Of a stretch of DNA of 64,000 nucleotides, positions 48,912 to 57,757 are shown piece by piece. Every line of letters begins with the position of its first letter. Positions within the stretch are counted from its first letter, which is position 1. The notes below the pieces were generated by a model, which worked only from the letters and a program-made list of their open reading frames with translations, did no database searches and was not told where the DNA came from. The translations under genes and the position numbers were made by a program. This DNA is from Phycisphaerales bacterium (GTDB taxonomy: Bacteria > Planctomycetota > Phycisphaerae > Phycisphaerales > SM1A02): the NCBI GenBank assembly GCA_009691725.1, contig SIAP01000004.1, forward strand, positions 1 through 64,000. The letters run 5' to 3'.

Positions 48912-50453
48912 ATGTCTGCGCAACAAACGAACATCCGGATCGCCCTCGCATCCCTTGGATGCGCCTTCGCACTTTCTGGGTCGGTGGCGTATGCGATCAC
49001 GGATCGAGCCACGATGCTCGATGAAATGGCTATCTCTGCGGGAAGACAGTTTCCAATTTGGTCCGCATACCGCGATCTTCCTGTGATGCGAGTCGTCGTT
49101 GGCGGTGCCAATGGTTCTGATGGTGGCATTGCGGGATCCTGTCCGACCTCAGTCATCGCCCATACGGATGCAAATTTCGGTGGCGGTTCGTTCATCGTGC
49201 AGGCTGGATTTGCTGAAATGGAATCTGCTGCGTGCTCGTATCTGTTGCCCGCAGCCGCTTTTCCGCTGCGCCTCGACATGACCGAGATGATCTTCGCCAC
49301 GAGTGCTGCGACTGTGCAAACGACAACAAAGTGGTCGGTGATGGTGTGGGAGGGGACGCCTGCAACTGGAACCTTGAAGTACACGTTCTCATCAGACGCA
49401 AAGATCATTCCCCACATCGTGCTTCCGCCGGGGACTTCGGGAGTCAATGTCCAGTTCCTCATTGATCCAAATGATCCAGATCAGATGTACTTGAATGACA
49501 ACGGGAGTCACACATTTTCCATTGGATATCGGATCGACGACCACAACAATCAAACGCAGAATCCATGCTTCGTTGCTCCGCCGAGTGCGAGTAACGCATT
49601 TCCAACAACCGACACGAGTGGGCTCGCTCAACCGAGTCAGAATTGGATCAATGCGGTGAACTGCGGAACGCTGGGGTGTCCACCAGGATGGAAGACCTTT
49701 GCACAGTGGCCGACGGCATGCCGTCCGACTGGTGACTGGGTGATGCGTGCCACCTACACGCCGATCAACTGTGCAGCGCTTCAGGGAGCATGCTGCATTG
49801 GCACTGGTTGTGCAATCTCAACGATGGCTAATTGCGCCGCTGCGGGTGGTCTCTATCGTGGCGATGGTTCCGTGTGCTCTGCGTCCATCTGTCTACCGCA
49901 AGGGAACAACGCCTGTTGCTTCGCTGCAACGGGTGGATGCGTCAATCTTTCGTATCAGTCCTGTCTGGGAGCGGGTGGAACCCCGGGCCCCGAGGGCAGC
50001 CTCTGCGCGAGTTATGTGTGCTTCCCAACTGGTGCTTGCTGTTTGAGTAACGGGACATGCGCCGGCGGAGTGAGCCCTTCGGCATGTGCGTCGCAGGGTG
50101 GCAACTATCAGGGCAATGGCACGACCTGCGCGGGGGTGAATTGCCCGGCACCAGTTGGAGCGTCGTGCTTCCCAAGCGGGTTCTGCCTCATTCTTACCCA
50201 AGCGGAGGCGATCAACGCCGGTGCCTCCTGGGCTGGTGCTGGCACGCTCTGCACCGATGCCAATGGAAATGGAACTGCCGATCTCTGCGAAGGAAATCCA
50301 GCAGACGTCAACAATGACGGCTTTGTGAACGGGATCGATCTTGCTTCTGTTCTCTCCGCATGGGGTACGTCAGGTGGAGCAGCTGACATCAACAACGACG
50401 GGATCGTGAACGGCGTTGACCTTGCGTCAATCTTGAGCAATTGGACAGGTTGA
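48912..50453 (+). CDS. Secreted cysteine-repeat protein with C-terminal dockerin-like domain
   Basis: A 513-residue exported protein. Signal peptide about residues 1-28 (IALASLGCAFALSGSVAYA). A beta-rich N-terminal domain (residues about 30-260) includes IWSAYRDLPVMRVVVGGANG and IGYRIDDHNNQT. A Cys-rich region follows with three related units of about 45 residues (GACCIGTGCAIS, NACCFAATGGCVN, GACCLSNGTCAGG, each with five to seven Cys spaced as CC...C...C...C..C), probably disulfide-knotted. A last tail holds two calcium-loop repeats, DVNNDGFVNGIDLASVLSAWG and DINNDGIVNGVDL (the first written up to SAWG is one unit). AAGGAA lies seven bases before the ATG. Likely cell-surface; function unknown. 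Confidence 0.85.
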   Translation: MSAQQTNIRIALASLGCAFALSGSVAYAITDRATMLDEMAISAGRQFPIWSAYRDLPVMRVVVGGANGSDGGIAGSCPTSVIAHTDANFGGGSFIVQAGFAEMESAACSYLLPAAAFPLRLDMTEMIFATSAATVQTTTKWSVMVWEGTPATGTLKYTFSSDAKIIPHIVLPPGTSGVNVQFLIDPNDPDQMYLNDNGSHTFSIGYRIDDHNNQTQNPCFVAPPSASNAFPTTDTSGLAQPSQNWINAVNCGTLGCPPGWKTFAQWPTACRPTGDWVMRATYTPINCAALQGACCIGTGCAISTMANCAAAGGLYRGDGSVCSASICLPQGNNACCFAATGGCVNLSYQSCLGAGGTPGPEGSLCASYVCFPTGACCLSNGTCAGGVSPSACASQGGNYQGNGTTCAGVNCPAPVGASCFPSGFCLILTQAEAINAGASWAGAGTLCTDANGNGTADLCEGNPADVNNDGFVNGIDLASVLSAWGTSGGAADINNDGIVNGVDLASILSNWTG

Positions 50454-50512
50454 CGATTCGCAGCGAGGTCCGAGATCAACTTCGCGAACGTTTCCTATAC
50501 TGACGAATCCCT

Positions 50513-50600
50513 GGAGAGGTGTCCGAGCGGTTGAAGGAGCCAGTCTCGAAAACTGGTGTGGGCCTCGTGCTCACCGTGAGTTCGAATCTCACCCTCTCCG
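50513..50600 (+). tRNA. tRNA-Ser(CGA)
   Basis: 88-base type II tRNA: acceptor GGAGAGG/CCTCTCC, anticodon stem CCAGT/ACTGG around loop CTCGAAA (anticodon CGA, UCG codons), long variable arm, and T-arm GTGAG-TTCGAAT-CTCAC. Discriminator G as in bacterial tRNA-Ser; CCA is not encoded. A -10-like TATACT lies at 50496-50501. A TTTTT run follows directly. Confidence 0.95.
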
Positions 50601-50645
50601 TTTTTCGATCGTTCGTGTTGTGTGGTTGCGCTTTGCGCCGCTTGG

Positions 50646-51527
50646 CTAGGTCTGCGGTGCGTTTGGAACTCCGACCACCATGGCATCCGTTGCTTTGACC
50701 CATCCTGATTGACCATCTGCGAGGCGGATGCGATACCAACCCGGGCGCGCTTCCAACATTGTGAATTCCATTCCTTGGGGGAAGGAGTCGGTGAATGCTG
50801 GGGCAAAGCCGTCGCCATTGCCTTTGCGCAACACAACGGAATCATGGATGAGTACTCCTGGCGGATCCATGGATCGTTGCAGGGAATCGACCACCACCGT
50901 GGAGCTGACGAGCACGCAGCTCACACCGACCGCTGCGATCACGAATCGCCAGAGAGATCGACGACGGAATCGGTCGAGGATCGCACCTGTCACAATTCCA
51001 CACAGCGCAACCCACAGGGCGAAGCTGAGCACGCGGCGCGAACTGAATGACACATCACTCCATGTGGCCGCGATGCGGTCGATCGTCGGTGAAACGCGGG
51101 CGCCATCAGCAGCGCCCGTCACCAACCCTCGGGCGTGCGAATGATTCGACAGCACTCGCGGGTCTGCTGGGAGCAGCCGATCCGCTTCGAGCAGCGCACC
51201 AATGCCTTGTCCGATCTCGCCTGACTGAATGAGCGCGTTGCCAAGGTTGAAGTACATCTCGCCGCTTTGCGCGCCAGCGTCGACGACTCGGCGAAATCCA
51301 GCGGCAGAATCGGCGAAGAGAGCGCGCGCGCGTGATGGGTCATCCGAAAGAACACTCATCGCCTCATCGAACTGTGATTGCGCGCGCGTTGCCACTTCAA
51401 GGCGCTGCTGCGGTGTGTTCGTGCTGGGCTGTTCAGAATCTGCGGAGGCATTGGTCGCGATCGCAGCAGCGAAGAGCGTGATTGTCATCAGCGTTCGCAG
51501 CGCCTTGCAATTGTTGATGATCTTCAA
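50646..51527 (-). CDS. BatE-like TPR/SH3 protein
   Basis: A 293-residue protein, last gene of the Bat operon. A signal segment (LRTLMTITLFAAAIATNASA) is followed by one or two TPR units (AGAQSGEMYFNLGNALIQSGEIGQGIGALLEADRLLPADPRV). Two TM helices lie near 165-215 (LSFALWVALCGIVTGAIL, FVIAAVGVSCVLVSSTVVV), and a C-terminal bacterial SH3 domain (EFTMLEARPGWYRIRLADGQSGWVKATDAMVV) ends it. The TTG at 51527 overlaps the BatD stop as TTGA and is preceded by a GAGGG sequence; ATG at 51488 is an alternative start. Confidence 0.8.
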   Translation of the reverse strand: MKIINNCKALRTLMTITLFAAAIATNASADSEQPSTNTPQQRLEVATRAQSQFDEAMSVLSDDPSRARALFADSAAGFRRVVDAGAQSGEMYFNLGNALIQSGEIGQGIGALLEADRLLPADPRVLSNHSHARGLVTGAADGARVSPTIDRIAATWSDVSFSSRRVLSFALWVALCGIVTGAILDRFRRRSLWRFVIAAVGVSCVLVSSTVVVDSLQRSMDPPGVLIHDSVVLRKGNGDGFAPAFTDSFPQGMEFTMLEARPGWYRIRLADGQSGWVKATDAMVVGVPNAPQT

Positions 51528-53374
51528 GGTGCCCTCACTTCCCGCGCAGTTGTCCAGGAAAGTCCCTCCATCTCGGTCACGCACGAACGCGCTTCGGCGA
51601 GCGCATTCGCGTGCTCGTCTTTCACATCATCCTGCGGTGTTGCGCTCCCAAATTGCGCTCGCTCAGCACTCCGAAGCAACGCGTCCACCCGCTCTTGCAG
51701 ATAGATCGGTGCGTCAGCATCAACAAGTGCGCGGCGTGCTTCCCCACGCGTGAGTGTGCCGCTGGTTCGATTCAGGCGATCGGCGAGGTATCCCGTCAGA
51801 GCGCCGGCGATATCTCCAGAGGCAATTCTTCGCATGGCAGTCCTGCTCGCACCGATGCACCGAGAGAGTGCGATGTCACCACGACGGCGTTCCCTTCGTC
51901 GTTGCAGCAGAACGATTCCACCACAGACCAACGGGGGCAGAGACAGTGCGCCAACCGTCAGCGCCATTCCAATCGAGCGACTCTGGTCATCCATCATCGC
52001 CAGAGTGGGAACAGCATTCGCAACGAGACCCTCCGATGTTGCGGTGAACCCGCTCGGCGCAGGCGTTGTGCCAGCAGACTTTGCGATGATCGCATCAGTT
52101 GCGATGTGTTCGGATGCCACCACGGTGAGGTCGATCGGTTTGGTACTCGCTGTTCGATAGCCACCAAGAGTCGGGTCAAACCAAGCGAACTCGATCGCCG
52201 GGATCTGCTTGACTCCCGTGTGGGTTGGTCGAATCGTCTGCGTGAAGGACTTCTGGTGACCATCGATGATTCCCGCAAGGGGCGCACTTGGCATCCGAAA
52301 ATCGGCTGCGATCGCCGGTGTATCGAGGGCTGGTGGAGCAAGTGAGCCCAGCGAATCTGCCTTTGCGAGGTCCGTTACGATCAGCGTGAGTGTGATCGGG
52401 TCTCCAACTGCGGCGGTCAACGGTTTCGCTGAACTGGCGACTGCGAACGATCCAACTGCTCCCCGAAAGGACGAGGGCTGCCCCTCGGTTGGCAGCGGGC
52501 GCACATCAATGCCGATGCTGGTCGCACTCGTCGCGATCGGTTTGGTGGCCGCGACCTCCAACTCGTTTCGACCAAAGAACCCACGCGACGCAGCGAGGCG
52601 GACTGGATAGTTCCATGCGATGCGAATCTCACTGAAGTCTGGCGTCCCAGTCGATGCGGGCGAAATGGTTGCGGAGATGTCATACGCAAGAAATGCATGA
52701 CCGTCGATGAGTTCCTCGCGGCCGAGTGGATGTTGACCGCGCTGAGCCATCTCTTTGAGAGATGTAGAAAATGGGCCAAACTCGGATCGGTCGCCATCGA
52801 TGAACCTCCACATGTCGCCCTCCTTGAGCGTGACTTGATACTCATCGCTGCGAAATGGTTTCACGAGGATGCGGAGGGTCACTGGGATCGGCTGACCGAT
52901 CCACACTCGTGTCGTCGTGCCGATGACATGTGCACTCAGGAGATCGCCAGTGGTCGAAACGACTGATGAAATCGATGTGGGGCTGCTCGCGTGCTTGACG
53001 CCATCCACAACGATCGTGACTGGGGGAATCTGAAAAATGCCCACCGCCGATGGAGTGAGCATGACTGTGATTGCGGTCGTGTTGGTGCTTGATGATTTCC
53101 CGTTGATGAACTGCATCGAGCTCATCGTCTGCCGACCAGGCTGAGTCTCGAAGTCGACGCCCGTGACCGTAGGGAATGATGGCTCGCCGATCTTGTCGGC
53201 ATCACGCACAACAATTGTTAGGATCGACGGGCTCCCAGCAAATGTCTCTCGCTGGGTAAATGTGAAGGTGACATCGCCTGCAACAGCCGACACCGTCGAT
53301 GCAAGCACACAAAGTGCGCAGACCATCGAAAGGCGGAGACTCGCTTGAATGTCAGGCGGTTGATGCATGCGCAT
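51524..53374 (-). CDS. batD: BatD-like oxygen-tolerance protein
   Basis: A 616-residue membrane-bound exported protein. Signal peptide (SMVCALCVLASTVSAVAG), then several beta-sandwich domains: TFTQRETFAGSPSILTIVV with FPTVTGVDFETQPGRQTMSSMQFINGK, and IPPVTIVVDGVK, typical of the BatD family. A TM helix lies near 470 (GMALTVGALSLPPLVCGGIVLLQ, 23 residues in all), followed by a cytoplasmic helical tail (ALSRCIGASRTAMRRIASGDIAGALTGYLADRL). BatD was named from Bacteroides aerotolerance operons and is thought to form part of a periplasmic or membrane assembly with the VWA proteins BatA and BatB. Confidence 0.88.
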   Translation of the reverse strand: MRMHQPPDIQASLRLSMVCALCVLASTVSAVAGDVTFTFTQRETFAGSPSILTIVVRDADKIGEPSFPTVTGVDFETQPGRQTMSSMQFINGKSSSTNTTAITVMLTPSAVGIFQIPPVTIVVDGVKHASSPTSISSVVSTTGDLLSAHVIGTTTRVWIGQPIPVTLRILVKPFRSDEYQVTLKEGDMWRFIDGDRSEFGPFSTSLKEMAQRGQHPLGREELIDGHAFLAYDISATISPASTGTPDFSEIRIAWNYPVRLAASRGFFGRNELEVAATKPIATSATSIGIDVRPLPTEGQPSSFRGAVGSFAVASSAKPLTAAVGDPITLTLIVTDLAKADSLGSLAPPALDTPAIAADFRMPSAPLAGIIDGHQKSFTQTIRPTHTGVKQIPAIEFAWFDPTLGGYRTASTKPIDLTVVASEHIATDAIIAKSAGTTPAPSGFTATSEGLVANAVPTLAMMDDQSRSIGMALTVGALSLPPLVCGGIVLLQRRRERRRGDIALSRCIGASRTAMRRIASGDIAGALTGYLADRLNRTSGTLTRGEARRALVDADAPIYLQERVDALLRSAERAQFGSATPQDDVKDEHANALAEARSCVTEMEGLSWTTAREVRAP

Positions 53375-53381
53375 TCCTCTT

Positions 53382-54482
53382 CTACCAGTCTTTCGCCGTG
53401 GGTGTTCGTCGAAGCACTTGCGCTCGTTCCTGTGACTCTCGGCGCATCTTTTCCCGGTCTCGCACTGCCTGAAGGAGGCGTTGTGCCTGCTCCTTGGTCA
53501 ACGGTGCGGTCTCGACCGGTTCGCCGGCACTTCCAGTCGCGTCTTCCTTCGCGTTTTCCTTCGTGTCTTCCTCTGCAGATTGTGCGGGATCTGTCTTGGT
53601 CTCTTCTGGTTTCGATTCGGATGGCTTTGGCGACTCCTGATCCTGTGCGTTGGACTCGTCCTTGGATTCGTCGCCGTTGCCGCCTTGAGGTTCTTGTTCT
53701 TGCTGTTGCTCTGGCTCTTGTTTGTTCTGTTGTGGATCATCCTTCTGGTTCTGCTCTCCACCAGATTGGTTCTGCGGCTTCTGTTGCTGTTCGTCCTGTT
53801 GTTCGTCCTTTGGATCCTCCTGCTTCTGCTCTTCCTGCTTCTGCTCTTCCTGCTTCTGCTCTTCCTGCTTCTGCTCTTCCTGCTTCTGCTCTTGTTGCTT
53901 CTGCAACTCCTTCAACTGCTTGAGCAATCGCGTGGCAGTCTCTGCATTGACTCGAGCATCAAGGTCTGTCGCATCCGCCTTCGCCGCGTCGGTGTAGTGC
54001 GTCAGCGCGGTGGTGACTGCGTCGATTGCACCCTTGAGATCGGGCGCAGCCTGCGGTGTGGTTGTCTGCGCATCGGAAGGTGGTGCTTCGAGTTGTGTAA
54101 GTGCCTCGCTGTAGACGGCATCTCCTTGATTGAACATGGATCGCGCCGAAAGAGCAGCGTCGGTCGACTCTGCTGCAACGGCAAACGATTCAGCCGCTCC
54201 CCTTCGATTCCCTGCGCGGTACTGCGCAACTCCTTGGTTGAATCTCGCTTCTGCACTTGATGGATCGTGCGCGAGCGCAGTGGCGTAGGCCTTCTCGCAG
54301 GCAGCGAAGTCGCCCGCATCCATCGCACGCCGAGCCTCTCGCACTGCGGCGCGGAATGCTGCTTGATCGACAGGTGGCGTTGACTGCGGAGCAGCGGCGT
54401 GCGCACCCAACCCAGCACCCAACCCAGCACCCAGCGCCAGTACGCATGCCCCACAGAAGAGTTGGTGACTGCAGGACTTCAT
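53382..54482 (-). CDS. BatC-like TPR protein with Glu/Gln-rich repeats
   Basis: A 366-residue exported protein. Signal peptide (LFCGACVLALGAGLGAGLGAHA), then two to three TPR units (ARRAMDAGDFAACEKAYATALAHDPSSAEARFNQGVAQYRAGNRRGAAESFAVA, here described as consecutive TPR helices). The second half is extremely polar: five EEQKQ units, then E/Q/D/K-rich sequence to about residue 310, and a short basic C-terminal helix (QRLLQAVRDREKMRRESQERAQVL). In the Bat family this position is held by the TPR protein BatC, and the charged tail is often Q/E/K-rich. Start overlaps the batB stop as ATGA. Confidence 0.82.
   Translation of the reverse strand: MKSCSHQLFCGACVLALGAGLGAGLGAHAAAPQSTPPVDQAAFRAAVREARRAMDAGDFAACEKAYATALAHDPSSAEARFNQGVAQYRAGNRRGAAESFAVAAESTDAALSARSMFNQGDAVYSEALTQLEAPPSDAQTTTPQAAPDLKGAIDAVTTALTHYTDAAKADATDLDARVNAETATRLLKQLKELQKQQEQKQEEQKQEEQKQEEQKQEEQKQEDPKDEQQDEQQQKPQNQSGGEQNQKDDPQQNKQEPEQQQEQEPQGGNGDESKDESNAQDQESPKPSESKPEETKTDPAQSAEEDTKENAKEDATGSAGEPVETAPLTKEQAQRLLQAVRDREKMRRESQERAQVLRRTPTAKDW
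53821..53905 (-). repeat. 15-base tandem repeat encoding EEQKQ units
   Basis: On the plus strand TGCTTCTGCTCTTCC is repeated four times exactly, with a fifth unit ending TTGT and a partial sixth. On the coding (minus) strand it encodes EEQKQ repeats in the BatC-like gene. Length variation in frame is likely. Confidence 0.93.
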
Positions 54483-55543
54483 GCGATACCTTGTGAGAGT
54501 GTGGATCCACCGGCAATTGCCGCTGGCGTTGGTCGACGCACTCGCTTTCGATCACTGATCAGAGTCTCGCTGACCAAGAGCAGCAATGCGAGACCAACTG
54601 GCCACTGATAGCGGGGGATTCCTCGCTGGATCGTTGAGGTTTCAAACTCGCCGCGCTGCAGATCTGCGAAAGAGCGTTGCAGGATCTCACCGAGGTCGAT
54701 GTGCGCAGTTCCCGCCTCCACAAACAATCCTCCAGCGCTCTGGGCTATGTCACGCAATGTCTGGGGATCCATCTTCGACCAGACTTCTTGACCATCATGC
54801 AACAGCCATGTTCGCGCGCCCTCATCCGCAACTGGAATACGCCCACCATCTCGAGAGTCTCCCAATCCAATCGTCATGATTCGAATGCCTTGCTTCTCAA
54901 AGATTTCCTTGGCAACTGAGATGGGATCGCTGCCCATGTCCTCCCCATCCGACAGCAGCACAATCGCGCGACCTGCAATGGCATCGCTGGAAAAACTCTG
55001 GGCGGCGAGGCGCAGCGCATCGCCGAGCATCGAACCGCCGCGCAACAAAGACTTCGGTTGCAAGTCAGCGACGCTCGTCATGAAAGCGCCATAATTCAGG
55101 GTGAGCGGAGTGCGCATTGCAGCCACCCCTGCAAAGTCCACCAGTCCAATGCGGTCGCCCGCCATTGTCTGGACGGCATCATCGATGAATAGTTTTGCGC
55201 GGTCCAGACGACTTGGAGTCGCGTCTTCTGCGAGCATCGATCGGCTGACATCAACCACGAACATCACATCTGCGCCCCGGCGGGTCACTTCCTCGGTCTC
55301 TGTTCCCATGCGGGGATCGGTCAGTGCCAGCACGACCGCCATCATCGCCACAATCACGAGCATCGCTCGGATCCCGTGGCGCAGCGGTGAGAATGCCGGG
55401 GCAATCCGAGCGATCAGTTGTGCGTCGATCATCGATCGCATCGCACGCCTTCGCCACGCGACCGCCATCGCGCTGGCGATGGCAAGAAGTGCCACCAACC
55501 ACAGCCAGTGGAGCGCAGCGAGATTGTTGAAGTCAAGTTCCAT
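54479..55543 (-). CDS. batB: BatB-like von Willebrand factor A protein
   Basis: A 354-residue membrane protein. Two N-terminal TM helices (WLWLVALLAIASAMAVAW, GIRAMLVIVAMMAVVLAL) precede a VWA domain (residues about 85-290) with an intact MIDAS: DVSRSML (DxSxS), the conserved Thr in RTPLTLNYG, and SDGEDMG. A last TM helix (YQWPVGLALLLLVSETLIS) closes it. The VWA domain faces outside the membrane and should bind protein partners with a divalent metal. It follows batA by four bases and overlaps batC by ATGA. Confidence 0.92.
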   Translation of the reverse strand: MELDFNNLAALHWLWLVALLAIASAMAVAWRRRAMRSMIDAQLIARIAPAFSPLRHGIRAMLVIVAMMAVVLALTDPRMGTETEEVTRRGADVMFVVDVSRSMLAEDATPSRLDRAKLFIDDAVQTMAGDRIGLVDFAGVAAMRTPLTLNYGAFMTSVADLQPKSLLRGGSMLGDALRLAAQSFSSDAIAGRAIVLLSDGEDMGSDPISVAKEIFEKQGIRIMTIGLGDSRDGGRIPVADEGARTWLLHDGQEVWSKMDPQTLRDIAQSAGGLFVEAGTAHIDLGEILQRSFADLQRGEFETSTIQRGIPRYQWPVGLALLLLVSETLISDRKRVRRPTPAAIAGGSTLSQGIA

Positions 55544-55547
55544 GACT

Positions 55548-56645
55548 TCAGTTCACACTCCGAAAGCGCGTGACAGACAGCGCGAGTTCAGCAGAGAGCA
55601 CGAGGACCACCAGCAGAAGCAGCGGCGGCACTTCCACACCACGAAAGCGAAACGCAGTCACCGCGAGGTCGGTGTAATGCATGGACTGGCGCTGCTCGGT
55701 CTTCGTCTTCTCGAGTTGATCGATCTCTTGGTAAATCGCTTTGAGGCTTTCACCATCGGTCGCCCGAAAGTAGGCGCCACCCGTTCGCTGCGCCATGTCC
55801 TTGAGTAATGCCTCGTCGATGGACACAGGCATGTTTCGCAGGACTTGTCTGCCGAGTGAGTCCGTCCCAACTGGAAATGGTGCCGTCCCTCGCGTGCCGA
55901 TGCCAATTGCGTAGATCTTGATGCCGTAGGTGGCAGCAAGATCGGCAGCCACTCGAGGATCTATCTCCCCTGCGTTGTTTTCGCCGTCGGTCATCAAGAT
56001 GATCGCAGCACTCTTGATTGGCTGCCGCCCTGTGAGCGTTGCAGAGTGCTTCATGGCATCACGCAACCGTTCCACTCCCAGCGCGACACCCTCACCGATT
56101 GCCGTACCGTCCTCGGATGGCTCCGATGCAGGTCGCACCTTCTTCAAGACATCAATGAGATAGCCATGGTCAAGTGTGAGGGGCGAGAGACTGTCTGCAA
56201 ATCTTGCGAAGGTAATGAGCCCCACGAGGTCATCAGGACGCCCCGCGAGTCCCTTTCCGCCTCGAACGAACGCTGTTCCGACATCCTTCACGGCGGCCAA
56301 ACGATCTGCGCGAACTCCGTCGATCTCAAAGTCAAGCGCTCGCATCGATCCGGAACGATCGACGACAAACTGCAGCGCTGCACCCTCGACAAAGACTTTC
56401 GTCTGTTGATTCGCGATGACTGGTCGTGCAAGGCAGAGTGCCAAGAGCGCGATGGCGACCCCGCGAAGGAGAGGCACAATCCAGCGGAGTCGTTGGATGT
56501 GCGAGACACCAGCCGCAGCAAGGATTCCCGTTGAGGAATAGCCGATGCGAACACGCCGATTGGGTGAGAGGAATCGCCATGCCGCGAGTGGAGCGAGCAG
56601 CATCAAAGGCAAGAACCACGATGCAAGCAATTGGAAGGAGATCAT
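55548..56645 (-). CDS. batA: BatA-like von Willebrand factor A protein
   Basis: A 365-residue membrane protein. TM helices at the N terminus (LASWFLPLMLLAPLAAW, WIVPLLRGVAIALLALCLA) precede a VWA domain with MIDAS DRSGSM, TFARFADSLSPLT and LMTDGENNAGEID. A closing TM helix (PPLLLLVVLVLSAELAL) follows. Conserved region VLRNMPVSIDEALLKDMAQRTGGAYFRATDGESL is BatA-typical. The ATG at 56645 overlaps the stop of the DUF4381-like gene as ATGA. Paralogue of the next gene, batB. Confidence 0.92.
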   Translation of the reverse strand: MISFQLLASWFLPLMLLAPLAAWRFLSPNRRVRIGYSSTGILAAAGVSHIQRLRWIVPLLRGVAIALLALCLARPVIANQQTKVFVEGAALQFVVDRSGSMRALDFEIDGVRADRLAAVKDVGTAFVRGGKGLAGRPDDLVGLITFARFADSLSPLTLDHGYLIDVLKKVRPASEPSEDGTAIGEGVALGVERLRDAMKHSATLTGRQPIKSAAIILMTDGENNAGEIDPRVAADLAATYGIKIYAIGIGTRGTAPFPVGTDSLGRQVLRNMPVSIDEALLKDMAQRTGGAYFRATDGESLKAIYQEIDQLEKTKTEQRQSMHYTDLAVTAFRFRGVEVPPLLLLVVLVLSAELALSVTRFRSVN

Positions 56646-57757
56646 GATGGCACCGTCGCCTCTGCGTGTGCATGCGAAGAAACCTGCTCTGGATCTGGCG
56701 TCGTCTCTTCGACAAATGCTCGAGCAGCATGCAGCGCCCTCGCGCATTCATCTTTGGCCGGTCGGTGCGCCGCAAACTTCACCATGTCGGCAGCACCCAA
56801 GAATCGTGCGAGCAATCGCTGATGCTGTTCCTCGAGACCAGCGGTCGACCGCGCGTGCAGCAAGAACTCCTGTGTCGTCTGGTCTGGAGCGGCGATGAAA
56901 AATCGTTGCTCAACATATTCGCGCAGTATTCCAGAGAGCCGAACCCAGAATCCATGAATGTCGCCTCGCTGCACCAGCGCGTCGCGCTCCAGCCGATCCA
57001 ATTCCAATCGCGCCCACTCATCAGGGAGGAGTTCACGTGCCTGTCGGGCGGTGCGGCGGCGCAGGAGCATCCACAAGACAAGTGCGAGCAGGGCTGCTGC
57101 GCAAGACCCAACAAGCCACCACCATGACCAGCCCGTATCAATCTCGACTGCGCCCTTGATGTCACGAAAGTGTGTCGGATCGAACTCTGCACCGATCAGG
57201 CTCACCACTTCAATGGAAGTCGGACCGACTGCGAGAGTGTGGTCGACGCCAGATGCATCCCTCCATTGGATGTCGATCGCTGCCAATTCCACGACGCCGC
57301 TCTCAAACGTCAGAGCATCGAAGTTGATGACATGCGACTTGCCCGATGGTGCAGTCTCATGTTTCGATGGAACTGTCGGGGAGCCGCCAACATCCGCAAT
57401 CGAAAACGCGCCGAGTGTTGATGGCAATGCCTGTGCCGAAACGCTGATCCCCGTCTTCGCGTTGACGGTCAGTGTGAACCGCACCGACTTCCCAACTTCC
57501 ATGATGTCAACGGGAGCGCGAAGCGTTGCGGTGATTCCCTCATCGCTCGTTTCCACCAGAAGCGGGCGGACTGGTCGCGATGGAACGAGCGCGGGCGGCA
57601 CAGTGTCAGGCTCGTCAGAGGGCGGGGGCGATACACCGTTTGGTGCGGTGACAGGCGACAGAGGATTGACTGGCGGCGCGAGCACCTGTCCACGGCTTGC
57701 AGCAGCGATTGTCAGCGCAAGGAGCGAAACGACGATGTTTCCTCGGTGGCACATCAT
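56642..57757 (-). CDS. DUF4381/BatD-like membrane protein of the MoxR/Bat operon
   Basis: A 371-residue protein: signal peptide (IVVSLLALTIAAASRGQ), Pro-rich linker, an immunoglobulin-like beta domain (residues about 75-205; DIMEVGKSVRFTLTVNAKTGISV, VVELAAIDIQWRD), one TM helix (WWWLVGSCAAALLALVLWMLL) and a cytoplasmic C-terminal helical domain (FWVRLSGILREYVEQRF, TTQEFLLHARS) typical of DUF4381-type proteins in MoxR-DUF58 operons. ATGA overlaps link it to DUF58 upstream and batA downstream. Confidence 0.82.
   Translation of the reverse strand: MMCHRGNIVVSLLALTIAAASRGQVLAPPVNPLSPVTAPNGVSPPPSDEPDTVPPALVPSRPVRPLLVETSDEGITATLRAPVDIMEVGKSVRFTLTVNAKTGISVSAQALPSTLGAFSIADVGGSPTVPSKHETAPSGKSHVINFDALTFESGVVELAAIDIQWRDASGVDHTLAVGPTSIEVVSLIGAEFDPTHFRDIKGAVEIDTGWSWWWLVGSCAAALLALVLWMLLRRRTARQARELLPDEWARLELDRLERDALVQRGDIHGFWVRLSGILREYVEQRFFIAAPDQTTQEFLLHARSTAGLEEQHQRLLARFLGAADMVKFAAHRPAKDECARALHAARAFVEETTPDPEQVSSHAHAEATVPS

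Noticed and set aside
53481-54260. Leu/Cys-rich plus-strand frame that looks like membrane helices
   Set aside because: It is the reverse complement of the Glu/Gln/Lys codon repeats of the BatC-like gene, so hydrophobicity is an artefact.
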